From JAAYRQ01 sp035647815 (GTDB lineage Bacteria > Bacillota > Syntrophomonadia > Syntrophomonadales > Syntrophomonadaceae): a DNA stretch of 5,558 bases. Shown here in pieces: positions 1 through 5,555 of the stretch; the stretch's first letter is position 1; every line of letters begins with the position of its first letter. The position numbers and the translations under genes are program-made. The notes below the pieces were generated by a model. The model did not search any database. It had not been told where the DNA came from and worked only from the letters and a program-made list of their open reading frames with translations. Location of the stretch: NCBI GenBank assembly GCA_035647815.1, contig DASRMR010000039.1, positions 1-5,558 on the forward strand, written 5' to 3'.

Positions 1-1530
1 GAGCATTTTGAACGGGTGAAAAAGTTAAGTAATGCACTTAAGTATCTAGGAGTTCAAGCGGGTGATGCTGTAGGGATGCTAGAGTGGGATACCTACCGTT
101 ATCTAGAAGCACATTGGGCAATCCCGCTTTATGGTTCTTTGTTTCATACGGTAAATGTACGTATGGCACCTGAACAAATTGAATATTGCATTAATCATGC
201 AGAAGATAAAGTTGTATTTGTAAATACTGAGTTTATTCCTCTCCTTGAATCTATGCAAGATAGACTTCCTACTGTTAAGGCTTATGTTGTCATGACAGAT
301 GATCGCAGTGAGCTACCTATTAAAACTAGTTTACCTAATGTAATTGAATATGAAGATTTATTAAGCAAAGTTGATAGTAATTATGAATTCCCAGAACTCT
401 CCGAGAATTCTCGTGCGGTACTTTGTTATACTTCCGGAACAACTGGAGATCCTAAAGGTGTAATTTTCACTCAACGCGACTTATTTATGCATGCGGTGTC
501 GATAGGCATGACCTGGGGATTATTTCCTAATGGTATGGATTATCGCTCTAACCAGACATACATGATGTTAACTCCTATGTTTCATGTACAAGCATGGGGT
601 GGACCATATCTTTCCTTTATGCTCGGAAACAAATTTATTCTTCCAGGAAAATATGAACCAGACAAGATTTTGCGTTGGTTGCATGATGAAAAGGTTGATT
701 TCAGTCACTGTGTAACAACTATCTTACACATGCTAGTATTTCATCCTGATGTTGGCAAATACGACTTATCTAACTGGCGTGTAGCTCTAGGTGGGGCAAA
801 ACTTAATCGTCAGCTAGCAGAACGAGCAGTGGAGCTAGGTATTGTTCCACAATCTTGTTATGGTATGACAGAAACTTGCCCAGCTATGACTCTAGGTATG
901 TTAAAGCCTGAACATTATGATCTTAGCCCTAAGGAAAAAGTAGACTATTATATTAAGAGTGGTATTCCTTGGGTATTTTCAGAGTTTAGAGTAGTCGATG
1001 AAGAATTCAATGATATTGCTCAAGATGGCCAAGAAGTTGGCGATATCGTAGTACGTTCTCCGTGGTGTACACATGAGTACTTTAAGGAACCAGAAAAAAC
1101 AAAAGAGTTATGGAAAAATGACTGGCTTAATACTGGAGATGTAGGTCTTATTGATGAAGAAGGTTACCTGATGGTAACTGACCGCAATAAAGATGTAATA
1201 AAATCGGGTGGTGAGTGGATTTCTACATTAACTCTAGAAGATGTAGTAAGTCAGTATCCTGCAGTTCTAGAGGCTGCAGTTATTGGTATCCCTGATGAAA
1301 AGTGGGATGAGCGTCCTTGCGTATGTGTAGCATTTAAAGAGGGACAAAGTGCTACTCCAGAAGAGCTGCGTGATTGGATGTTAAAGTTCGCTGAAGATGG
1401 AACTATAGAAAAATGGTGGATTCCAGACATTCCTGATGGTTACTTATTTGTCGATGAAATACCTCATAACTATATTGGTAAAATCGAGAAAAACACTCTT
1501 AGAGAGATGTATGCCCAAAAATCTAAGTAA
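1..1530 (+). CDS. AMP-forming acyl-CoA synthetase (fatty-acid/carboxylate-CoA ligase), 5' end cut off
   Basis: A cytosolic ANL-superfamily enzyme that activates a carboxylic (probably medium- or long-chain fatty) acid to acyl-AMP and then acyl-CoA. The frame is open from base 1 (E-H-F-E-R-V-K-K-L). That stretch matches the 'Y.ERV.RLANAL..LGV..GD' segment found about 40 residues into these enzymes, so the GTG at 16 is an internal valine codon and the true start is upstream. Counting from that codon, the P-loop YTSGTTGDPKG is at about 138-148, the adenylate motif YGMTET at 282-287, TGD at 373-375, the hinge region DRNKDVIKSGGEW at 389-401, and the catalytic lysine of the C-terminal motif at K489 (IPHNYIGK). 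All core motifs are intact. Small oddities are STLTLED where SS.ELE is usual after the hinge, and a DIPDG insertion before YLFVDEIP. Substrate chain length cannot be read from sequence. A terminator follows immediately, so this is the last gene of its transcript. Confidence 0.95.
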   Translation, partial: EHFERVKKLSNALKYLGVQAGDAVGMLEWDTYRYLEAHWAIPLYGSLFHTVNVRMAPEQIEYCINHAEDKVVFVNTEFIPLLESMQDRLPTVKAYVVMTDDRSELPIKTSLPNVIEYEDLLSKVDSNYEFPELSENSRAVLCYTSGTTGDPKGVIFTQRDLFMHAVSIGMTWGLFPNGMDYRSNQTYMMLTPMFHVQAWGGPYLSFMLGNKFILPGKYEPDKILRWLHDEKVDFSHCVTTILHMLVFHPDVGKYDLSNWRVALGGAKLNRQLAERAVELGIVPQSCYGMTETCPAMTLGMLKPEHYDLSPKEKVDYYIKSGIPWVFSEFRVVDEEFNDIAQDGQEVGDIVVRSPWCTHEYFKEPEKTKELWKNDWLNTGDVGLIDEEGYLMVTDRNKDVIKSGGEWISTLTLEDVVSQYPAVLEAAVIGIPDEKWDERPCVCVAFKEGQSATPEELRDWMLKFAEDGTIEKWWIPDIPDGYLFVDEIPHNYIGKIEKNTLREMYAQKSK

Positions 1531-1536
1531 GAAAAT

Positions 1537-1575
1537 AAAAAACATGCAGACTAAGTTAAAGTCTGCATGTTTTTT
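1537..1575. terminator. Bidirectional Rho-independent terminator between convergent genes
   Basis: A perfect inverted repeat: CATGCAGAC (1543-1551) pairs with GTCTGCATG (1561-1569) around a 9-nt loop. It is flanked by six A (1537-1542) and six T (1570-1575), giving up to 15 bp. The T run serves plus-strand transcripts from the acyl-CoA ligase, which ends 6 nt upstream. The A run becomes a U tract for minus-strand transcripts from the GH26 gene, whose stop lies 26 nt away at 1602-1604. One element can therefore insulate both genes. Confidence 0.93.
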
Positions 1576-1601
1576 AATCTCTAAATATATAAGCTAACTA
1601 A

Positions 1602-3227
1602 TTACTTATTAATACTTATTTCTTCTTCAACTTCCTCGACTCCCTCAACCTTATTACTGGCGGCAAGACCGTCGCGGAAAGCTTTCATAACTTCGGGAGT
1701 TTCATCAATACGGTAAATTCGGGCAGGATTCATATTAGGATCCCAATCTGTCCCATTCCACCATATAGCCATTTTAATACGGGGATAATTATGAATACTG
1801 GCAAACATATTATCTATCCAAGCTTTTTTATCTCCACCTACGGAATTAGAGCCGAACTCGGTAATCATAAATGGATGTTCAAAAACTGCATTATAAGCAC
1901 GTACTAATTGATCATATATATAAGGAAACTCTCTCCAGTTTTCTCCAGGGTAATAGTTCCCCGTATTATATCCGGTTAGGCCAACTATATCTACATATTC
2001 ATCACCCGGATAATATAGATAGGAATGATTCCATTTGAAATCTGGGAAAGATAAGTCATGGGGATTCCAAACCCAGATAGCATTATCTACCTGTTCTTGC
2101 TCGAATATATCGTATACATAATGCCACAAAGCTTTGAAAAGTTCTGTATCACCTGCAGTGTAATAACTTGAATAAGTACACCAATCACCATTCATTTCAT
2201 TGTTAAGCCTAAACATAACTGGGTGGCCAAACATCTTTATCTGTCTAGCATATTGTTGAAAATATTCATCGTATTTTCCTTCTAAAATATCATAAGTTAA
2301 TTGTTGGTTTTCTCTTTCATCCAGCTTAAATGAAGAAGTTTGTAGGGTAAGTTCTACTCTTTTCCCTAGATTATAAGCTTGTTGTAAGTCACTAAGTGGT
2401 AATGGACTATCTAATGACTTGTATATTAAAATTACTGGAAAATTGTAATCAAATTCTTTTTCTAGGTAATGTAGGTGTGAGGAAGTATATGGTGCTGTAG
2501 GTTCAAAGATTCCCCATGTTAAGGGGCTATCTTCAGCAAAATATTTGTCGTAAAAAGCTTGCGTAGAATCTGCCCATTCTTTTTCCACTGGTGCAAATCG
2601 AGCAAACATGCCGGGTGATCCTTGTTTATTTATATTTTTAAAAGAATTGAAGATGCGGTCATAATCTGAACGAGGTGTAGTTGATTTTATTAAAACTGTA
2701 TATACTTCTTTATTGTTTACTACAAAATAAGCACTAGCATAATAATTATGGTCATTATTCACTTTAGCTAGTTTGTTACGCGACCAGGTATTAATGTAAG
2801 TTGTCAGCCCGTTAATATTTTCCGTCCTTTTACTAGTTATTTGATAATTAGAATCATTATATATGGTGCGGTTATTGTAATTAATAAAAGAGGTAGTAGA
2901 TGGACAAGAAGCAGAATTAAAGAAGTTATCATAGTAAATTTCGATACGAGTATTATCGTCATATACTAAATTGCGTACAGAAGACAATGATACATCTAGC
3001 TCCATTCCTGCGGGCAAATCAATACTATATCCATTAGCATAATCAGTGAGGTGTTGATAGCCATCAGGTAATGTAGTCAACTTTTTTAAATCTTTCATCG
3101 GTTTATCTGAAGGCTGTTCCACTTTTTGACCATTTTCTAAATAAATAGTGTCGTTTGCTGAAACTGGTAGAATCGGCATAACGGTTATAATTAAGCTGAA
3201 AATTAATAGTTTAATTAGATGTTTCAT
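1602..3227 (-). CDS. Secreted GH26-like glycoside hydrolase (putative beta-mannanase) with an N-terminal accessory domain
   Basis: A 541-aa exported protein, predicted to hydrolyse a beta-linked polysaccharide (beta-mannan is the commonest GH26 substrate) outside the cell. The start is supported by AGGGG 8 nt before the ATG. Residues 1-24 form a signal peptide: K at 3 and 6 (H at position 3, K at 2 and 6), a hydrophobic core, then PVSA before N25. No lipobox is seen. Residues about 55-200 form an Asn/Tyr-rich domain (NGYSIDLPAGMELDV onward) that I do not recognise. Residues about 208-522 look like a GH26 (beta/alpha)8 barrel. HPVMFRLNNEMNGDW gives the likely acid/base E344 and W349, and HPFMITEFGS gives the likely nucleophile E457. 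A late AIWWNGTDWD strand (487-496) is also typical. Oddity: N343 precedes the acid/base where GH26 enzymes normally have His (HEMNG). The tail (528-541) is acidic. No anchor is visible, so the protein is probably released. Family call is fairly firm; substrate is inferred. Confidence 0.9.
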   Translation of the reverse strand: MKHLIKLLIFSLIITVMPILPVSANDTIYLENGQKVEQPSDKPMKDLKKLTTLPDGYQHLTDYANGYSIDLPAGMELDVSLSSVRNLVYDDNTRIEIYYDNFFNSASCPSTTSFINYNNRTIYNDSNYQITSKRTENINGLTTYINTWSRNKLAKVNNDHNYYASAYFVVNNKEVYTVLIKSTTPRSDYDRIFNSFKNINKQGSPGMFARFAPVEKEWADSTQAFYDKYFAEDSPLTWGIFEPTAPYTSSHLHYLEKEFDYNFPVILIYKSLDSPLPLSDLQQAYNLGKRVELTLQTSSFKLDERENQQLTYDILEGKYDEYFQQYARQIKMFGHPVMFRLNNEMNGDWCTYSSYYTAGDTELFKALWHYVYDIFEQEQVDNAIWVWNPHDLSFPDFKWNHSYLYYPGDEYVDIVGLTGYNTGNYYPGENWREFPYIYDQLVRAYNAVFEHPFMITEFGSNSVGGDKKAWIDNMFASIHNYPRIKMAIWWNGTDWDPNMNPARIYRIDETPEVMKAFRDGLAASNKVEGVEEVEEEISINK

Positions 3228-3271
3228 TTACAAATCCCCTATCAAGTATTTTATTAATCTTTAAAAAAGAT

Positions 3272-3307
3272 AGTTACAATCTACAATTATAACTAATGAT
3301 TGCAACT
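3272..3307. repeat. Imperfect inverted repeat around the GH26 promoter, possible operator
   Basis: AGTTACAATC (3272-3281) and GATTGCAACT (3298-3307) are reverse complements at 9 of 10 positions, separated by 16 bp. The arm centres are about 26 bp apart, and the spacer contains the minus-strand TATAAT. The arrangement could be a regulator site for the GH26 gene, or a hairpin formed in DNA or RNA. No regulator gene is in the window. Confidence 0.4.
3286..3291 (-). promoter_or_regulatory. Candidate -10 (TATAAT) for the GH26 gene
   Basis: The minus strand reads TATAAT here, a perfect sigma-A -10, which would start transcription about 50 nt before the GH26 ATG. No good -35 lies 17 bp upstream (TCGCTT on the minus strand). 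An alternative pair on the same strand is TTGCAA (3300-3305) with TAGATT (3278-3283), 16 bp apart. Either way, the promoter would sit inside the inverted repeat at 3272-3307, which suggests activator or repressor control. In AT-rich DNA such a match can arise by chance. Confidence 0.35.
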
Positions 3308-3416
3308 TAAGCGAGTAAATATTCTCCTATTCATGCATAATAAACTTATAGACCCTACCTTTTTATCCTGAGTAAAAAGCTGAGAAGTAAAATAGAAGAT
3401 TGAACTGGCAAAATTA

Positions 3417-3425
3417 TGATATAGT
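3417..3425 (+). promoter_or_regulatory. Candidate extended -10 promoter for the cDPGS-like gene
   Basis: TGATATAGT contains the TGn extension and a 5/6 match to TATAAT (3420-3425). A TTGAAC hexamer (3400-3405, 4/6 to TTGACA) lies 14 bp upstream, shorter than the usual 16-18 bp, though extended -10 promoters depend less on the -35. It would give an untranslated leader of roughly 100 nt before the ATG at 3530. This is pattern-based only. Confidence 0.35.
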
Positions 3426-3529
3426 ATTAAATGGTAGATTGCTATTTATCAGCTGTTCTACTAAAGCAGAGGATCTGGTTAAAATAAGAAATTATAAATA
3501 TTATTCTATACATAAGAAAGGTTGATTTT

Positions 3530-4843
3530 ATGAAAGTAGATCGTGTAATTATTATGGGTGCAGCTGGAAGGGACTTCCACAATTTTAATACTTATTTTAG
3601 GGATAATCCGGCATACCAAGTCATAGCTTTTACAGCTGCTCAAATTCCAGATATAGATGGTCGTATATATCCACCTAGTTTAGCTGGAGAAATGTATCCA
3701 GATGGTATTCCTATATATATAGAAGAAGAACTACCTGAGTTAATCAAAAAATATGATGTAGACCAAGTAGTTTTTGCTTATAGTGATTTATCCCATGAAG
3801 ACATTATGCATAAAGCCTCTATAGTAAACGCCTTAGGTTCTGATTTTAGGCTTATGGGTCCAAAAAACACTATGATTAAATCTAAACGAAAAGTAGTAGC
3901 TATAACTGCGGTCAGGACTGGTGGCGGGAAAAGCCAGACTACTAGATATGTTGCTGACCTACTTACTAAAGCAGGCAAAAAAGTTGCAGTTATTCGCCAC
4001 CCTATGCCTTATGGGAACCTAGAAGAACAAGTGGCGATGAGATTTGCTACTTATGAAGATTTAGATAAATTCAAATGTACTATTGAAGAACGAGAAGAAT
4101 TCGAACCGCATATTGATAATGGTATGGTTGTTTATGCTGGGGTTGATTATGAAAAGATATTACATCAAGCTGAAGAAGAAGCAGACATTATTCTCTGGGA
4201 TGGAGGCAATAATGATATTCCTTTCTATGTATCTGATGTACATATAGTGATAGTTGACCCACATAGACCAGGACATGAAACTAGTTTTCATCCGGGTGAA
4301 ACTAATCTTCGTATGGCAGATATAGCGATTATAAATAAAGTGGATTCTGCAGATCCGGCTAATGTTGAAATAGTAAAAAAGGCGATTATAGAAAATAATC
4401 CAGATGCTACTATAATAATGGCAAATTCACCCATAACAGTAGAAAACCCAGAGTTAGTAAAAGGTAAGAAGGTTTTAGTCGTAGAAGATGGGCCTACCTT
4501 AACCCATGGGGGCATGGCATATGGTGCCGGGATGATAGTCGCAAAAGATTTAGGTGCAGCCGAACTTATAGACCCTAGACCATATGCAACTGGAAGTCTT
4601 AAAGATACTTTTGCAAAATATGATCATCTTTCTGATTTACTTCCTGCCATGGGCTATGGTGATACTCAAATAAATGAACTAGAAAAGGCTATAAATGATT
4701 CCCCAGCTGAAGTTGTTATTATCGGTACACCTATTGATTTACGTAGAGTGATGACTATTAATAAAGAGGCAATACGAGTAAGATATGATTTGGAGGAAAT
4801 TGGTACTCCGCAATTAGAGAAAGCCTTAACTAAATTATTGTAA
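3530..4843 (+). CDS. Cyclic 2,3-diphosphoglycerate synthetase-like P-loop NTPase (COG2403 family)
   Basis: A 437-aa cytosolic protein of full family length, with no signal or membrane segment. The start has AAAGG 8 nt upstream. Residues 1-115 form a Rossmann-like domain opening with the family motif MGAAGRDFHNFN (9-20). Residues 120-345 form a P-loop domain: Walker A in AVRTGGGKSQTT (127-138, K134), a Walker B-like ILWDGGNND (221-229), NKVD (269-272) and the conserved EDGPTLTHGGMAYGAG (319-334). The C-terminal region (346-437) ends in a VVIIGTP segment plus an RRVMTINK stretch typical of the family. Characterised members are archaeal (cpgS of Methanothermus fervidus), which make cyclic 2,3-diphosphoglycerate from 2,3-DPG with ATP as a thermoprotectant and phosphate store. 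Bacterial members are annotated by similarity or as 'GTPase', so family membership is firm and activity here is inference. It is divergent from the GH26 gene. No clear terminator follows, so transcripts may run into the small-protein unit downstream. Confidence 0.9.
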   Translation: MKVDRVIIMGAAGRDFHNFNTYFRDNPAYQVIAFTAAQIPDIDGRIYPPSLAGEMYPDGIPIYIEEELPELIKKYDVDQVVFAYSDLSHEDIMHKASIVNALGSDFRLMGPKNTMIKSKRKVVAITAVRTGGGKSQTTRYVADLLTKAGKKVAVIRHPMPYGNLEEQVAMRFATYEDLDKFKCTIEEREEFEPHIDNGMVVYAGVDYEKILHQAEEEADIILWDGGNNDIPFYVSDVHIVIVDPHRPGHETSFHPGETNLRMADIAIINKVDSADPANVEIVKKAIIENNPDATIIMANSPITVENPELVKGKKVLVVEDGPTLTHGGMAYGAGMIVAKDLGAAELIDPRPYATGSLKDTFAKYDHLSDLLPAMGYGDTQINELEKAINDSPAEVVIIGTPIDLRRVMTINKEAIRVRYDLEEIGTPQLEKALTKLL

Positions 4844-4926
4844 ATATTTACTAGCAGATTTTTGTACTTAAATTTAGGTATAATCGATAAATATAGGATA
4901 AGGGTCTAGAATATTTTCGAGATATC

Positions 4927-4935
4927 TGGTACAAT
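4927..4935 (+). promoter_or_regulatory. Candidate extended -10 promoter for the small zinc-finger protein unit
   Basis: TGGTACAAT combines the TGn extension with TACAAT (4930-4935, 5/6). The hexamer 17 bp upstream (TAGAAT, 4907-4912) is a weak -35. A second possible -10, a perfect TATAAT, sits at 4879-4884 but also lacks a convincing -35. Transcription from the first would begin near 4942, leaving a leader of about 90 nt before the ORF at 5033. The 4844-5032 stretch shows no gene. Confidence 0.4.
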
Positions 4936-5000
4936 GTATACAAGATAAGAGAAAGAATTCACGAACGGACTAGAGCAAATTAGCAATTTACTAATGCCAC

Positions 5001-5020
5001 GATAAGAAGATTATCTTATC
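5001..5020 (+). promoter_or_regulatory. Leader hairpin next to the first ribosome binding site
   Basis: GATAAGA (5001-5007) and TCTTATC (5014-5020) are perfect reverse complements around a 6-nt loop. The stem ends exactly where the ribosome binding site AGAGGG (5021-5026) begins. It has no T run, so it is not a terminator. It could influence ribosome access or RNA stability. Confidence 0.45.
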
Positions 5021-5032
5021 AGAGGGAATGAT

Positions 5033-5086
5033 ATGATTGGTATCGGAATAACCCTTCGGGTGTATAGAAAGGGGCGGTGTTCATGA
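5033..5086 (+). CDS. Possible 17-aa leader peptide overlapping the zinc-finger ORF
   Basis: A short ORF encoding MIGIGITLRVYRKGRCS. It has AGAGGG 6 nt before its ATG, and its stop (TGA, 5084-5086) overlaps the ATG of the next ORF (ATGA), the classic layout for translational coupling. A small hairpin, ACCC (5051-5054) with GGGT (5058-5061) and flanking AU pairs, lies inside it just before the next ribosome binding site. It resembles no attenuator peptide I know (no run of one amino acid). It could be a real leader peptide or a chance ORF. Confidence 0.35.
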   Translation: MIGIGITLRVYRKGRCS

Positions 5087-5247
5087 CTACCATGATTACT
5101 TACAAAGAACGGCGTCAGATTGAAAAGAAGCAGGAAATTGCTAAAACTTATTGCAGGATGTGTAGAGAACCTATCGGAGATAAACCATATATGATGTTCG
5201 AGGAAAGATATTTTCATGCATATTGTTTAAGGAAAGAACGGACATGA
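5083..5247 (+). CDS. 54-aa small protein with a single LIM-type zinc-finger half
   Basis: I recognise no named gene. The start at 5083 is supported by AAAGGGG (ending at 5074, 8 nt before the ATG). An in-frame TAG at 5065-5067 blocks extension, and a second ATG at 5092 is less well placed. Residues 5-22 are a charged, probably helical stretch rich in K, R, Q and E. Residues 24-48 are C24-x2-C27-x17-H45-x2-C48 with P30-I31-G32 after the first pair and an aromatic (Y43-F44) before the histidine. This matches the first zinc-binding half of a LIM domain in spacing and in those flanking residues. The second half is absent because the protein ends six residues after C48. Predicted role: a small cytosolic zinc-binding adaptor or nucleic-acid/protein-binding factor, by inference only. 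It sits in its own small unit, ending in a terminator about 60 nt downstream. Too short for many gene callers, so it may be missed in annotations. Confidence 0.75.
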   Translation: MTTMITYKERRQIEKKQEIAKTYCRMCREPIGDKPYMMFEERYFHAYCLRKERT

Positions 5248-5305
5248 AAATGAACATTATAATGCATAAGATAATTTAGTTTCGTGGCTTTAGTTCATAT
5301 AAAAG

Positions 5306-5339
5306 ACCTATCATACTTAATTGTATGGTAGGTTTTTTT
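5306..5339 (+). terminator. Rho-independent terminator of the small-protein unit
   Basis: ACCTATCATAC (5306-5316) pairs with GTATGGTAGGT (5323-5333) through 10 Watson-Crick pairs and one G-T wobble, around a 6-nt loop. Seven T (5333-5339) follow. AAAA at 5301-5304 could extend the stem into the T run. It ends the transcript carrying the 54-aa protein, and any read-through from the cDPGS-like gene. Confidence 0.92.
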
Positions 5340-5340
5340 G

Positions 5341-5555
5341 TTCTATTTACTTAATAGAATTGTCTGAATTTGAGGAATAAACTAGAAACAATAGCAATTC
5401 ATTAAAAAAGTTAATAAAAGAGACAAGGGGACAGGGCATTTGTCCCACTGTTATCTGACAATTAGCTAGTTTTGTGGCCGGTAGGAATGCAGTATCACTG
5501 TCGCAAATGAAAAGATCCTGCTTTCCGTGATAGAATAGGGGTGAGGTGGTTTAGG
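5341..5555. other. Noncoding region with inverted repeats, upstream of the next gene
   Basis: No supportable gene lies between the terminator and the right-edge start codon. The stretch holds a loose inverted repeat GAATTG (5357-5362)/CAATTC (5395-5400), a REP-like palindrome (5428-5446), and mutually exclusive pairings at 5484-5532. The last 15 bases carry a ribosome binding site. Confidence 0.55.
5428..5446. repeat. REP-like palindrome, possible RAYT-associated element
   Basis: GGGACA (5428-5433) and TGTCCC (5441-5446) are perfect arms around the loop GGGCATT, preceded by GACAAG. Palindromes of this form (GGGGAC...GTCCC) are, from general knowledge, frequent in clostridial genomes next to REP-associated IS200-like (RAYT) transposase genes. 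It is GC-rich compared with its surroundings and has no T run, so it is not a standard terminator. Only one copy is in the window. A partner copy in inverse orientation would be expected beyond the right edge. Confidence 0.55.

Larger units (their letters stand above)
3228..3529. other. Divergent intergenic region between the GH26 and cDPGS-like genes
   Basis: AT-rich noncoding stretch of 302 bp serving two divergently oriented genes. It holds the GH26 ribosome binding site (minus-strand AGGGG, 3236-3240 region), a candidate minus-strand -10 inside an imperfect inverted repeat (3272-3307), an AT-rich hairpin with arms CTTTTTA (3359-3365) and TAAAAAG (3373-3379), a candidate plus-strand extended -10 (3417-3425), and the AAAGG ribosome binding site of the next gene (3517-3521). 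I see no credible small ORF or RNA gene here. Confidence 0.6.

Noticed and set aside
16..18. GTG at 16 as the start of the acyl-CoA ligase
   Set aside because: The frame is open to base 1, the upstream codons match the conserved family sequence, and there is no ribosome binding site. The codon is internal.
3359..3379. CTTTTTA/TAAAAAG hairpin as a terminator
   Set aside because: The stem is only A-T apart from one closing pair and no T run follows on either strand. No gene ends nearby.
3778..3978. 66-aa minus-strand ORF
   Set aside because: Lies wholly inside the cDPGS-like gene on the opposite strand, and its protein resembles no family. Taken as a shadow.
4288..4515. 75-aa minus-strand ORF
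   Set aside because: Also antisense inside the cDPGS-like gene, with hydrophobic low-information sequence caused by the complementary frame.
5011..5217. 68-aa minus-strand ORF
   Set aside because: Antisense to the zinc-finger gene and its leader, without a purine-rich ribosome binding site before its start. The plus-strand ORF has a clear zinc motif and Shine-Dalgarno.
5428..5446. GGGACA/TGTCCC palindrome as a terminator or CRISPR repeat
   Set aside because: No T run follows, and only one copy exists in the window, so neither a terminator nor an array is supported.
5528..5536. TGATAGAAT as an extended -10 promoter for the right-edge gene
   Set aside because: Transcription would begin inside the ribosome binding site, leaving almost no leader, and the -35 is poor.
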